Shown: positions 8,804 to 18,968, numbered from the stretch's first letter. The stretch: 64,000 bases of DNA from an uncultured Eubacterium sp. (GCA_947088865.1 CAMUHY010000006.1:83649-147648); one strand, 5' to 3'. The notes: generated by a model not told the origin, from the sequence alone. A program made the numbers and translations.

Positions 8804-8832
8804 TTGAAAATATGTTAAAATTATACTATAAT
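8804..8832 (+). promoter_or_regulatory. Promoter of the retron protein operon
   Basis: TTGAAA (8804-8809), 17-base spacer, TATAAT (8827-8832) on the plus strand, about 50 bases before the first ATG of the three-gene operon. It is divergent from the RNA promoter, and the two -35 boxes are about 30 bases apart. Confidence 0.65.
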
Positions 8833-8879
8833 TTAGGTTATAAAAGTATTTATTTTTTACACGAATATCCTTACACCTG

Positions 8880-11705
8880 ATGAACGAATCAATAGAAAGG
8901 AAATCATTTGCAGCTATGAAGAATTTAACATCAGAGGAACAACAACGGCTCTGGAAACTAGACGAACCCCCTATCCGAAAAATATTGCTTTGGGGGCTAG
9001 ACAGCCAAAAAAATCCATGTTTGCTTATTTTGTATGGAAAACAAGAAGTTGAGCGGGAACTAAGGTCTTCACCTCGTTCCTATTACGCAGAAGCATATCT
9101 GTTAAAACCTACGGTGACCTATACAAATTATGCAGTTTTTCATGGAACAAACGGACATTTACCTTCTATCCCAAATACATATTACTGGGAAAGCCAAAAT
9201 CTGCTCTGTTATACCAGAGGCTATAAAACAGCAGATATATCTTGGGATTATGACAGAAGGACAGGCTGGCAGCAAAATATAACGGTCAATCCCCAATATC
9301 TTATTAAAGAATTTTATAAAATGGAGCAGACAATTTCTTTTACCTATTATGAAAAAAGAAATTACACCGATTATATTGCCTCTTTAAAAGAACATAACAT
9401 TCAATTCAAGGACATTGAACTGATAGAACAGCCTAGCGATTTATTAGGGTTTGAGGCAAACCATCCTTATATGGGAACAATTATGCCTATGTTTTTCAAA
9501 GAACGGTTATATACCAGAAGAAAAGTCCTTAGCCAATGGATTAAGATGCAGCCTTCGGTTAAAGACTACGAAAATATCCTAAAGATAGCAAGCGTAGAAC
9601 TGGCATGTGGTATTTTTCAAGAACTTACTATACAAAAAAATCCTATATTGTTAGAAACAGCTCAACAGATTGACAAAAGCAACATATTATGGGCAAATGA
9701 AGCATATCACAGTGGACTTAAGCGTTGTATCAATCAATATATAAGTTTGTTTGACGAGAAGTTACTGAAAAAGCAAAAAGAATTTATTTATAGAACACTG
9801 CCTGAAATGGATTTTCATATTAAGCAATTATCACTAAACGATGCAAAAGATACAAAACTAAAGGGAAAAGAACTTGAAGAATATTTAGACAAGCCAAATG
9901 CTTACTACAATATTTCATATATTTTTGGCAGTCAGAATCTCTATGAAAAAAACACATACACAGACGGAAAAAATGTAAAGAATATTGCATTTAAAAACAC
10001 CATACAGACAGCAAAGGCATACGGAATGGCGGATGCTATTGGAAAAATAGCGTACTATCTGGATGCTCCAAGAACAACCTACTATTTTAAAGGAAGCGGC
10101 AAAACAGGCGCATACAATTATTATGTACGTTATCTTAGAAGAACACTTGATGAATACCAAGCAACCGATGAGACAAAATTTATAACGGCTGCTCGCGAGA
10201 TGCTGACAAGCTACACAGACCATGATAATTTAGATGCTTACTATAATGTTTCCTACAATTTCTTTTTTGATAGATATTTCAGAGAGGTCATTGCAAATAA
10301 TGATGTAGCAGAGCGTTCGATATGGAACCGATATCTTGCAGATGTTCTTTTTATAGCGCAAAATGCAAAGGCTGAACAGGTACATAAATTTTGTTATACA
10401 CTGTTAAAAAAAGCAGATGACCATCACCAATTTGACTCTTATGATATCAAAGAATTGATTGAACTCTCAAAAATACCATATGAAAAAACGGCTCAATTAT
10501 TTGAAAAAATATTGCTGCCACAATTAAATTCTTTACAAGTATTTGATGCCGACATTATGATTGCCTTAATGAACGTGCCATCCGAAAAACTATGGAGTGC
10601 GGCAACAGCATATTTTAAACAGACAAATGGAAAATTCCAGCCAGAACATATTGCTGATTTTCTCTTTTTAGATACGATAGAACGATGGTACAGCATATTA
10701 GAAGACAATATTCATCATTTTACGATTGAAGAATATATTGCTTTTGTAAAATCAATTGCCCAAAAAAGAGAGCTTTTTTTGAGACAGCAAATTGAACTTT
10801 CTGAACAAATTACAGACTTGCTATTAAAATCTGTTGACAAATTGGAAACCGCAACCATAGAGGAACAACAAGAATTACTGTGCTATTTTACTCCTCTTGT
10901 GCTAAGCCTTAAGAAAATTCCAGACTTCCTTTTTGATATAACAGAAAATATCATATTCTTTATGCCATATGATATATTAAAAGATACGCTTCAACGTATT
11001 GATTTACAGCATAATCGAATTTCAGAAAGAGAATACAACACCGTAGCCCTATTAAAGTCATGCAAAGAAGATGTGCTTCCTAAAGACAGCTTAATCCTAT
11101 CTATTTTAGAAACGGGTTCTAAAAGGCTTGTAAAGACACTGACAGAAATTGTAGACCGACATCCGACTGCACTTGCCCAAAGAACAACAACTATGCTGCT
11201 GCTTTTTGAATGTAATGTATATCATTTAAACAAAACAGCTCAGTCCGTGTTTGAAGGTTTAGAAATTGAAAAAAGAGAAAAGCTGCATATTATTTTGCTG
11301 GATTCTCCGATAGAAAGGGCTTACCAATACGCTTTAAAAAAGCTTGACGACTGGTATGGAAATAAGCTTCCAACACCATTTATCTCACGTATGATGGAAC
11401 ATCCATGTGTTGAAGTAAAAGCTTACCTTTCCCAGAAAATGAAACATGCCTTTTCGGATTTAAAGGAGACAAACCCTGATTTATATATTTATTATACAAA
11501 AACACTGCTCTATCTTCCAAACAAAGTTTCAAAAAGCAAAGAACGTATATATCATACCATTCCTTTGTTTTTGCAATATTATCCTGAAAAACGACAGGAA
11601 ATCGAACATATACTTCTCGATATTGGAAGCGCAAACAGCAAAATAGATTCTGAAAGGGCGCTTGTGACATTTGCTCAAATTCAGAAGGAGGTAAGCACTT
11701 TATGA
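8880..11705 (+). CDS. Large helical-repeat protein, retron accessory (ARM-type)
   Basis: A 941-residue protein without an obvious enzymatic motif. It is rich in amphipathic helices with ARM/HEAT-like spacing from about residue 330 to the end (for example KLWSAATAYFKQTNGKFQPEHIADFLFLDTIERWYSIL). The N-terminal 130 residues are Tyr/Trp-rich and probably form a separate beta domain. Its stop overlaps the start of the SWIM gene by 4 bases (ATGA) and RT follows, so it fits the ARM-repeat component of type XIII retrons, whose function is an effector or scaffold in phage defence. The start is uncertain: ATG 8880 has a poor ribosome binding site, while ATG 8916 has AAAGGA about 17 bases upstream. Domain assignment by eye is moderate; operon membership is clear. 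Confidence 0.75.
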   Translation: MNESIERKSFAAMKNLTSEEQQRLWKLDEPPIRKILLWGLDSQKNPCLLILYGKQEVERELRSSPRSYYAEAYLLKPTVTYTNYAVFHGTNGHLPSIPNTYYWESQNLLCYTRGYKTADISWDYDRRTGWQQNITVNPQYLIKEFYKMEQTISFTYYEKRNYTDYIASLKEHNIQFKDIELIEQPSDLLGFEANHPYMGTIMPMFFKERLYTRRKVLSQWIKMQPSVKDYENILKIASVELACGIFQELTIQKNPILLETAQQIDKSNILWANEAYHSGLKRCINQYISLFDEKLLKKQKEFIYRTLPEMDFHIKQLSLNDAKDTKLKGKELEEYLDKPNAYYNISYIFGSQNLYEKNTYTDGKNVKNIAFKNTIQTAKAYGMADAIGKIAYYLDAPRTTYYFKGSGKTGAYNYYVRYLRRTLDEYQATDETKFITAAREMLTSYTDHDNLDAYYNVSYNFFFDRYFREVIANNDVAERSIWNRYLADVLFIAQNAKAEQVHKFCYTLLKKADDHHQFDSYDIKELIELSKIPYEKTAQLFEKILLPQLNSLQVFDADIMIALMNVPSEKLWSAATAYFKQTNGKFQPEHIADFLFLDTIERWYSILEDNIHHFTIEEYIAFVKSIAQKRELFLRQQIELSEQITDLLLKSVDKLETATIEEQQELLCYFTPLVLSLKKIPDFLFDITENIIFFMPYDILKDTLQRIDLQHNRISEREYNTVALLKSCKEDVLPKDSLILSILETGSKRLVKTLTEIVDRHPTALAQRTTTMLLLFECNVYHLNKTAQSVFEGLEIEKREKLHIILLDSPIERAYQYALKKLDDWYGNKLPTPFISRMMEHPCVEVKAYLSQKMKHAFSDLKETNPDLYIYYTKTLLYLPNKVSKSKERIYHTIPLFLQYYPEKRQEIEHILLDIGSANSKIDSERALVTFAQIQKEVSTL

Positions 11706-13462
11706 AAGTAGGTTATAAATACGCAAGCCCTTCTCGGTGTATGCAGGTTGACAATCAAACAACATTAGGATTCAGTCCCGACTTATCTCGTGATGAAAAG
11801 GTTTCTTTCTGCGGAAAATTAAAGCATCCACTATTGTTTCGTGATGCCATGCTTATGCTTAGAGAAATTGTTATTTCGGACACGAGAAAAAAATCAAAAG
11901 AAAGAACCGATTATTTTAAATGGCTTGATGAAGAAATTGAACGTCGTGTAAAAGCACACAAAGAGTACATGCCAACGGTAAGAGAAGCTTTAAAGAAAGA
12001 AATGGATTCTTATGATTTAGAGCTTTCTGATAAACAACATGAAATAAACCAGTTATTAAATATAAAAAGGAATTTGCAAAAGCAAATTGACCAATACGAT
12101 GCATGGAAAGATTATTATAAGATTGAACGAGACTTTTGGAAGTTTATAAGGGACAGAGATTACAGTTTATGGTTTGTATTAGACCCTGTTATTACCGTAC
12201 ATAATGACCAAGTTTCATTTGAGGCATTCTCCATTGACGAATCCATTTATGGGTGTCTATCGGTATCTATGAATGAATTTGATTTATTGCAGACACCAAA
12301 ATTAGGAACAACCAACATTGACTTTTCTGCTAAATTGGAAAAGGAAATGCAGCGATTTAGAAGCTATACGGACGTCACACTATCGGTCAATCCAGAAGGC
12401 TTTACGATAGACAATGATATTGTTCCAGAATATGTGGAAAAGAAAATTGATTTGCCTGAGACTTGGATTAAAGGCTTTAATCAGGTATCTTCGGCAGCAG
12501 CATTGTCTGGTATTGAACTAGAACTTTCTCCTTCTGATATGTATGACATCTGTGCATTTTTAAGAAAGCACAAAGAAAAGAAAAGTCCTCGTTATATGAA
12601 ATGGATTTTAGAGCCTCAAAAGCAAGTACAGATTGTATTTGAACCATTTGGAACGGTTCTTACACTAAATACCGTTTATCAAGGCAACCAAAAAAGAGAA
12701 GAAAAAATTTGGGGCAGAAGACGCTGGCTTGTCGTTGAAAAATTAATTCCTTTATCAAAAGCATTTTATGTGCGCTTTTTGGGATTTGGAATGCCTCAGT
12801 TTATTCGTGCCGATATGGGTACCATGCAAATGACGGTTGGCTTCTCTGCATGGTCTTCTAACGACTGGGTAAAAGGAACGGCATTTAACATTATGGCTGG
12901 ATTTTCAGGCAATGCACGTGCTTATACAAATATCTATAAATTGCTGAAAGACAAGCGTTGTTTATCTATGCAGGAGATTTCGGACTATTTTCCAAGCGAA
13001 AAAAGCGATCATATAAAAGCTAGCGTTGGTATGCTGTTTCGACGAGGTGAGGGCTATTTTGATATCGTAAATGATAAAGTACGCTTTCGTCATTTATGCA
13101 ATGCTCCAATTCCAGAAGAGCTTTACGAAATCTCGGATATTGAGATGGATGTACAAAAATACAGCAAACTTACATTTGATAATATGAAAGTAAGATACAC
13201 AAAGCAGCAAGAATTTGTATTTACGACAATGTACAAGGAACGCAACCAATTGTCCTTTACGGAAATTGTCATTGACCAAGACGGACAAATTACAAAGGTT
13301 GACTGCAACTGCCAAAAATTTAAAAGAGGCGAGAGAAACCTCTCACAACCTTGCGCACATATTCTTGCGCTCTATGTTGCTTCTTATAAATTATTAAAGT
13401 TAAAAAATTTGGAATATGAAAAAGAATATAAAATCAATGATATTATGGAGATGTTACTATAA
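11702..13462 (+). CDS. Winged-helix / SWIM zinc-finger protein, retron accessory
   Basis: A 586-residue protein with a predicted coiled coil (about 75-135), a long middle domain, a winged-helix-like segment (about 420-475, from KDKRCLSMQEISDYFPS onward) and a C-terminal SWIM zinc finger. The zinc ligands are Cys535 and Cys537 (CNC), Cys551 and His553 (CAH), spacing CxC-x13-CxH. SWIM domains bind nucleic acid or protein. This combination followed by an RT is the WH-SWIM component of type XIII retrons. AGGAGG precedes the start, which overlaps the preceding stop; its own stop overlaps the RT start (TAATG). Translational coupling of all three genes is therefore likely. Confidence 0.85.
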   Translation: MKVGYKYASPSRCMQVDNQTTLGFSPDLSRDEKVSFCGKLKHPLLFRDAMLMLREIVISDTRKKSKERTDYFKWLDEEIERRVKAHKEYMPTVREALKKEMDSYDLELSDKQHEINQLLNIKRNLQKQIDQYDAWKDYYKIERDFWKFIRDRDYSLWFVLDPVITVHNDQVSFEAFSIDESIYGCLSVSMNEFDLLQTPKLGTTNIDFSAKLEKEMQRFRSYTDVTLSVNPEGFTIDNDIVPEYVEKKIDLPETWIKGFNQVSSAAALSGIELELSPSDMYDICAFLRKHKEKKSPRYMKWILEPQKQVQIVFEPFGTVLTLNTVYQGNQKREEKIWGRRRWLVVEKLIPLSKAFYVRFLGFGMPQFIRADMGTMQMTVGFSAWSSNDWVKGTAFNIMAGFSGNARAYTNIYKLLKDKRCLSMQEISDYFPSEKSDHIKASVGMLFRRGEGYFDIVNDKVRFRHLCNAPIPEELYEISDIEMDVQKYSKLTFDNMKVRYTKQQEFVFTTMYKERNQLSFTEIVIDQDGQITKVDCNCQKFKRGERNLSQPCAHILALYVASYKLLKLKNLEYEKEYKINDIMEMLL

Positions 13463-14931
13463 TGGATACAAAAACCGAATATAGAAATCTAGTAAATAAT
13501 ATGGGTAAAAAAGAATTTACCTTCCTTAAGATGCAGGAATATGGTTTTTGGCCTAGTAACTTGCCAACGCCATATGAACGCCAGCAAAATGAAACCGAGC
13601 AGGATTTTGAAAACCGAAAACAACTGCTCGACGAATTTCAAAAACTTTCCGAAAAAATATCAAAAGCCTATCAGGAAAGAGATGAAATTGAAAAAGCGCT
13701 TTCTCGCTTAAAAAAGCAATACCAAAATACATGGGATTATGAAAAAATCCGTGCTGTTGTAGCACAGGAAATTATGAAAGAATCCATTGCCAGACGAGCT
13801 GAACGAAAAGCGGAGAGAGAACGACAAAAACAGCTAAAATCAGAAGCTTGGAACAAACGAAAAGCGGAAAATATTATATTTATCGGCAAGGGATATTCCA
13901 GCCTATTATCAAAAAAAGAAACGGATATACAAAAACTGAAAGAAAATCAGATGCCTGTAATCGAAACTGATAAAGAGCTTGCCGCATTTTTACAGATTGA
14001 CTACAAAACACTGCGTTATCTAGTATACCACAGGGATGTTGTTACATTTGACAACTATTATCGTTTTGATATTCCGAAAAAAAGCGGTGGAACGCGTCAT
14101 ATAGCTGCGCCTAAAACACAACTTAAAACAGCTCAGAGACAAATTTTAGAGCAAATTTTACAAAAGGTCGAAGTTTCCGATTTATCACATGGCTTTATCA
14201 AATCAAGGTCTGTTCTTACCAGTGCAAAAACACATAACACAAGCCCTGATTTGCTGATAAATATTGATTTGGAAAACTTTTTCCCTACCATTACTTTTGA
14301 GCGCGTAAGAGGCGTATATCAATCGTTTGGCTACTCTGGTTATATCGCATCACTGCTTGCTATGATTTGTACCTACTGTGAGAGAATGCCGCTTGAAATA
14401 AAAGGAAAGATAAAATATATCAAGACATCCGACCGAATATTGCCTCAAGGCTCTCCAGCAAGTCCTATGATTACAAATATTATATGTAAAACATTAGACA
14501 AGCGTATTAATGGCTTATGCCAAAAGCTTGGAATTACTTATACAAGATATGCCGATGATATGAGTTTTAGCTATACAGGAAATACGGATGATTTTGATAT
14601 AGGAGACTTTTTAAACAGCGTTAACAAAATTATAGAAGCAGAAGGCTTCCATATGAAAAAAGAAAAAACGCATATCTTAAGAAAAAATAACAGACAGTAT
14701 ATTACTGGTATTGTTATTAACAATGAAGAGATTGGCGTTCCTAAAAAATGGGTTAAAATATTAAAAGCTTCTATACATAATGCACAGAAATTAAAAGCAG
14801 CGGGCGGTTCGGTATCAAATAAAACGATACAAGAAATCTCAGGAAAAATTGCATGGCTAAAAAGTGTCAATGCAAAGAGATACCAAAAAGTTATAAATGA
14901 GGGTACTAACTTTTTAAAAAGCTTAGCTTGA
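13462..14931 (+). CDS. Retron-type reverse transcriptase
   Basis: A 489-residue RT. After a charged, coiled-coil-like N-terminal extension (about 1-150), the palm/fingers contain RHIAAPK, LINIDLENFFPTI, LPQGSPASP (about 327) and the catalytic YADD (363-366). Retron-specific features are present: SAKTH (254-258) at the place of the region X motif NAxxH, and YITG (413-416) at the place of the region Y VTG motif. There is no maturase or HNH domain and no group II intron around it; QG-SP rather than IG-SQ excludes a diversity-generating RT. It would reverse-transcribe the msr-msd RNA located upstream of the operon. The N-terminal extension is longer than in many retron RTs. Confidence 0.92.
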   Translation: MDTKTEYRNLVNNMGKKEFTFLKMQEYGFWPSNLPTPYERQQNETEQDFENRKQLLDEFQKLSEKISKAYQERDEIEKALSRLKKQYQNTWDYEKIRAVVAQEIMKESIARRAERKAERERQKQLKSEAWNKRKAENIIFIGKGYSSLLSKKETDIQKLKENQMPVIETDKELAAFLQIDYKTLRYLVYHRDVVTFDNYYRFDIPKKSGGTRHIAAPKTQLKTAQRQILEQILQKVEVSDLSHGFIKSRSVLTSAKTHNTSPDLLINIDLENFFPTITFERVRGVYQSFGYSGYIASLLAMICTYCERMPLEIKGKIKYIKTSDRILPQGSPASPMITNIICKTLDKRINGLCQKLGITYTRYADDMSFSYTGNTDDFDIGDFLNSVNKIIEAEGFHMKKEKTHILRKNNRQYITGIVINNEEIGVPKKWVKILKASIHNAQKLKAAGGSVSNKTIQEISGKIAWLKSVNAKRYQKVINEGTNFLKSLA

Positions 14932-15020
14932 TTTATATTAATACATCATTGTATGTCTTTAAATTTTAAAAAATAGTTATACATCGAAAGTTTCGTAACG
15001 AATACTACTCAAGATATTAT

Positions 15021-15067
15021 AAAACAGGGAGATGGCAACTCATTCTGGGTTACCGCCTCCCTGTTTT
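15021..15067. terminator. Bidirectional terminator after the RT
   Basis: AAAACAGGGAG and CTCCCTGTTTT form an 11-bp stem, extended inward by GG and AAC pairs, with U-tracts on both strands. It ends the retron operon and the convergent hypothetical gene. Confidence 0.85.
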
Positions 15068-15084
15068 TATATTATTTTTTTAAC

Positions 15085-15855
15085 TTAATTTCCAATCAAT
15101 ACTACTTGGTCTTTTTCTGGAAATTCAATATCCAACCCCATTTTCCACAGTTCAAAATAACCTTGAAAAGGATTCTGTATAGGCTGAGGAACAATTAATG
15201 ACCATTGGAGATAATGTGATAGAAAATAATCATTACTAATATGATACAATGCCTCATCAAAAAATTGTAAATCTTCACATTCTTCCTGAAATTCTATATC
15301 CCTAAACCAATCTGCTATATCCTCATAAATATCATCGCTTGGATGAAACTTATTATGGACAAAATCTTGATGCATCTGTTTTTGAAAATCTGCTCCTTCT
15401 TTTCCGCTTAATATTGTAATTTTAGGATTGACATCAATAGGAGCAACATCCTCAAATATTTGGGTATAAATTTGATGAATCGCCTGAATATATCGATTGG
15501 CGGCATCTATGGCAGCAGTCTTAGCGGTCTCTTGTTTTACATCCGATTTAGCAAAAAAATAACCTGCATAACTAATCTGCCCATCAGGTAATTCTATTTG
15601 CGCTGTATCTTTGCTGGCTTCATCAATTTCTAACAATCCCTCTAACATTTTTAAACCAGGCTGACCGTAAAGGCTTAAGATAGGACGCAAGCGTTCCAAC
15701 TCACCGCCTCGCAGGTCTTGAATTAAGAACGGAGGTACTGCTTCTTGTTCTAAATCATACTCATGTTCAGAAAAAATATCCCACAATACAGGGTCATTCT
15801 GAATTGGCTCTATCCAGCTTTCTGGCAAATACTCTCGACACTCTTCTATGGTCAT
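15085..15855 (-). CDS. Conserved-looking hypothetical cytoplasmic protein
   Basis: A 256-residue acidic protein that I do not recognise. It has no signal peptide, membrane helix or nucleotide-binding motif. It is rich in Trp/Tyr/Phe near both ends (ESWIEPIQNDPVLWDIF; FQGYFELWKMGLDIEFP). Two segments look helical around residues 105-130 and 165-200. The start follows a good GGAGGG. It shares a bidirectional terminator with the retron operon but is transcribed towards it from a separate promoter, so there is no evidence of a functional link. Confidence 0.65.
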   Translation of the reverse strand: MTIEECREYLPESWIEPIQNDPVLWDIFSEHEYDLEQEAVPPFLIQDLRGGELERLRPILSLYGQPGLKMLEGLLEIDEASKDTAQIELPDGQISYAGYFFAKSDVKQETAKTAAIDAANRYIQAIHQIYTQIFEDVAPIDVNPKITILSGKEGADFQKQMHQDFVHNKFHPSDDIYEDIADWFRDIEFQEECEDLQFFDEALYHISNDYFLSHYLQWSLIVPQPIQNPFQGYFELWKMGLDIEFPEKDQVVLIGN

Positions 15856-15906
15856 AATGAAACCCTCCTTAAATTATACTTTCTTACTTTATAAAGATAC
15901 TATTTT

Positions 15907-16635
15907 TTATAAGGATAATACTTTCCCCATAGAAGTACTATTATGATATACAGATAACGTACTGCCTGCAACACTATCCGCTAAAGAATCCGGAATTTGA
16001 AATAACACAACAGCTTTGTATGTACTGCCTGCATCCACCGATATATTTTTCAAAAATACTAAATCATTTTTTAACATCGATGCATACTGTGTAAATGCTC
16101 TCTCTCCTAAATCTAAACGGAACACAACGCCTTTATTGTATGTATTCAACTCCATAGCTGAATTGGAATGATTGGTTAATTCAAACTCTAAAGCCAACAC
16201 TTTAAAACCTTCACCAGCAGGAACCGATATTGCATATTCTTCTGTTGGATATCGCTCACCCACGCTATATGTCTTATATTGAATATCCAATTCACCAATT
16301 TCCAATGCCGAAGAAAGTGCTTTTATAACATCTTTTGTTGATGTTGCAACAGTGGTTGGTGTGCTTGCTGAAGTAGGCGATTGTGTAGGTGTAGTATTAT
16401 TTATTGTCGCTCCTCCTCCAAGAGTTGAAGCTGGATTTTTAGGCTTATACGAATCAACACGACTTACTGCCTTCTCATAATTCCACTTATCACTAAAAGA
16501 ATATTTTAACATTACCCCAGCAATATACTCTGCTATTAAATCATTTTCTTCTGTGTTCAGCTTAACTTGTTTGTCACACCCCACTAGAAGAAATATCATC
16601 ATACATGATAAAATACAAACGACTACCTTTTTCAT
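15907..16635 (-). CDS. Secreted lipoprotein with a beta-sandwich-like C-terminal domain
   Basis: A 242-residue protein with a lipoprotein signal (MKKVVVCILSCMMIFLLVGC, Cys20 as lipid site), a Thr/Ser/Pro-rich linker (about 75-105) and a C-terminal domain from about residue 125 that alternates strands: GFKVLALEFELTNHSN, GVVFRLDLGERAFTQ, TYKAVVLFQIP. This pattern resembles immunoglobulin-like DUF4352-type extracellular domains of Firmicutes. It should be anchored on the outer face of the membrane. Function is unknown. It lies downstream of the two-component pair on the same strand and may belong to its regulon, which is an inference from position only. Confidence 0.7.
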   Translation of the reverse strand: MKKVVVCILSCMMIFLLVGCDKQVKLNTEENDLIAEYIAGVMLKYSFSDKWNYEKAVSRVDSYKPKNPASTLGGGATINNTTPTQSPTSASTPTTVATSTKDVIKALSSALEIGELDIQYKTYSVGERYPTEEYAISVPAGEGFKVLALEFELTNHSNSAMELNTYNKGVVFRLDLGERAFTQYASMLKNDLVFLKNISVDAGSTYKAVVLFQIPDSLADSVAGSTLSVYHNSTSMGKVLSL

Positions 16636-16719
16636 ACGCTGCTACTAATATATATACCATCTGTATATCTAAAAGTAGACTCTCCTTTCTTTAAAATATC
16701 AACCATTGTGATTATTATA

Positions 16720-18297
16720 TCACGCCTTTCCATCAAGGTCAAACCAGAATTCAACTCCTCCCTCAACATTTGAAACACCAAAAGAATTGCCATAGGAATC
16801 CATAATTGCCTTTACGATAGACAATCCTATACCATTGCCCCCATACTCTCTTGTGCGCGCCTTATCAACCTTATAAAATTTGTCCCAAATACGCTCAATA
16901 TCTTCTTCTGGTATATGCTTTCCTGTATTGTATACATAAACTCGGACACAATCATCTATTTTTTCAATCCGAATAACAATCCTTTTTTCAAACGCACAAT
17001 GATTAATGGCATTGGACAGATAATTTGTTACAACTTCCTCAATTTTATATTCATCCGACCACACGTCAATATGCTCTTCATCTGGATTAAACTCTATTGT
17101 AATACCCTGTTGAGTTGCTCTCAATTCATTGGCAGCCACAATTGCCTCAACCAGTTCAACAATATCAAATCGATTCATCTCTAAACGCTCATTGCCAAAC
17201 TCTAATTGATTTAATGTCAGTAACTTTTTTACCATCATATTCATTTTACTTGCTTCGTCCATAATAACATCACAATAAAAATCCATACTTTCAGGAGAAT
17301 CAAAAATTCCTTCCTTTAATCCTTCTGCATATCCTTGTATCAATGCGATAGGCGTTTTTAACTCATGTGACACATTCGATAAAAATTCTGTTCGCATCTG
17401 CTCTAATTTATCTTTTTTGTCAATATCTTTTTGAAGCTGCTTATTTACTGTTTTAAGCTGTGATATGGTACTTTCAAGTTCCATTGACATATTGTTCATA
17501 CTAAACCCAAGCACACCAATCTCTCCCTTATCAACGCCTTCATACCTTGCATTAAAATCAAGATGTGCCATTCGTTCAGCAATCTTTGACAACTGTTTGA
17601 TAGGTTTTGAAATATATTGTGAAAACACTAAAGCTGCTGCCATTCCAAGAAAAAGTATACTCAACCCAATATAGGTGATAAATTTATTAGAAATTGCAAC
17701 ATTATCCTTAATCCCTTGAATGGATGCTCTCATCATAATGGAACAGCCATTTTCTAACGTTCCCCACAATTCATAATAATAATCCGCCAACCGTTTATCA
17801 TAAACTTTTTGAAGCGTATAATTATCTTGTCTTACTAGTATTTCTCTCGTTTCTGATATCCCTGAAAATTCCATATCAAACGTAATATTATTTTTATAAG
17901 GTTCTTTTTTCTTTTCCCGATAAACATCAACCTCTTCAAAGTGAAACATATCTTTGTTAAAAATACTCATTCTCAGCCGGTCTAACATTTCCATCTCAGC
18001 GCTGGTATTGGTATAAACGGTTGTCCAATCGCTGCTGACAATAATAATCGACATTGCTGTGTTGGATGTGTATTGTTCCATTTTATCATATAAGTTCTCT
18101 TTTGATAAATTGCTACCATCATATGTTTTCATAATCTCATTTATCTTATCATAACCTGTAAGCATCTGCTGACGCTTATCATACTGATAGTATCTCTCTG
18201 CAAAAAAACTATTTGCCAGCAATAAAATAATAATCAATAATCCAATTACAATACTTAACAGCAACGTCATCTTAAATTTAATGGAATGTCTATTCAT
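16720..18297 (-). CDS. HAMP-domain sensor histidine kinase
   Basis: A 525-residue membrane kinase: N-terminal helix (about 9-29), extracellular sensor (about 30-200), second helix (about 203-226), HAMP (about 227-280), then HisKA with FLSNVSHELKTPIALIQGYAEGL (phospho-acceptor His in SHELKTP) and HATPase_c with the N box YLSNAINHC and G boxes in EYGGNGIGLSI. It would phosphorylate the response regulator encoded just upstream; the two reading frames overlap by 4 bases. The signal is unknown. The sensor domain resembles those of cell-envelope stress kinases, but this is not diagnostic. Confidence 0.93.
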   Translation of the reverse strand: MNRHSIKFKMTLLLSIVIGLLIIILLLANSFFAERYYQYDKRQQMLTGYDKINEIMKTYDGSNLSKENLYDKMEQYTSNTAMSIIIVSSDWTTVYTNTSAEMEMLDRLRMSIFNKDMFHFEEVDVYREKKKEPYKNNITFDMEFSGISETREILVRQDNYTLQKVYDKRLADYYYELWGTLENGCSIMMRASIQGIKDNVAISNKFITYIGLSILFLGMAAALVFSQYISKPIKQLSKIAERMAHLDFNARYEGVDKGEIGVLGFSMNNMSMELESTISQLKTVNKQLQKDIDKKDKLEQMRTEFLSNVSHELKTPIALIQGYAEGLKEGIFDSPESMDFYCDVIMDEASKMNMMVKKLLTLNQLEFGNERLEMNRFDIVELVEAIVAANELRATQQGITIEFNPDEEHIDVWSDEYKIEEVVTNYLSNAINHCAFEKRIVIRIEKIDDCVRVYVYNTGKHIPEEDIERIWDKFYKVDKARTREYGGNGIGLSIVKAIMDSYGNSFGVSNVEGGVEFWFDLDGKA

Positions 18298-18968
18298 ATT
18301 TCAAACTTATATCCCATACCCCATATTGTTCGGATATAATCGCCTTTCTCGCCCATCTTTTTGCGCAATTTTTTAACGTGTGTATCAATTGTTCTCGCAT
18401 CGCCAAAATAATCATAATTCCATACATTATTAAGGATTTTTTCTCTGGATAAAGCAATTCCTTTATTTTCAACAAAATACGTAAGAAGCTCAAATTCTTT
18501 ATAACTCAAATCAATTTCTTGCCCATCTATTTTTACAATATGTGCCGCTTTGTCAATAATAATGCCTCCTATATCAACTATTTCACTGCTGTCAATCTGA
18601 TATGTCCGCCGAACCAGCGCATCCACTCTTGCTGTAAGTATTTTAGGACTAAAAGGCTTAGAGATATACTCATCAGCGCCACAGTCAAATCCTGTAAGCT
18701 CATCTCTTTCATCTCCTTTTGCAGTAAGCATAATAATCGGCACATTTGAATCTTTGCGAATCTGTTTGCATACTTCCCAGCCGTCCATCTTTGGCATCAT
18801 CACATCTAATATAACAAGAGAAATTGTCTTATCTGCATAAAACTTGTCAATGGCTTCCTCTCCATCTTTTGCCTCCACCACATCATAATTATGCCTTGAT
18901 AAAAAATCATGGACTAATTTCCTCATTCTGCTCTCATCATCGACAATTAAAACTTTAATCTTATCCAT
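18294..18968 (-). CDS. OmpR/PhoB-family response regulator
   Basis: A 224-residue two-domain regulator. The receiver domain has the acidic pair DDE near residue 9, the phospho-acceptor Asp in LVILDVMMPKMDGWE and the Lys in SKPFSP; the C-terminal winged helix contains LSYKEFELLTYFVEN and the typical GDARTIDTHVKKLRKKMG. The reading frame can be extended to 19019, but GGAGG lies 7 bases before the ATG at 18968 and the receiver fold begins there, so I take that start. It forms an operon with the downstream kinase. Target genes cannot be read from the sequence. Confidence 0.94.
   Translation of the reverse strand: MDKIKVLIVDDESRMRKLVHDFLSRHNYDVVEAKDGEEAIDKFYADKTISLVILDVMMPKMDGWEVCKQIRKDSNVPIIMLTAKGDERDELTGFDCGADEYISKPFSPKILTARVDALVRRTYQIDSSEIVDIGGIIIDKAAHIVKIDGQEIDLSYKEFELLTYFVENKGIALSREKILNNVWNYDYFGDARTIDTHVKKLRKKMGEKGDYIRTIWGMGYKFEI

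Noticed and set aside
13462-14931. Diversity-generating retroelement or group II intron RT
   Set aside because: The motif is QGSPASP, not the IGxxxSQ of DGR RTs; there is no maturase/HNH domain, intron structure, template repeat or accessory Avd gene. Region X and Y motifs fit retrons.
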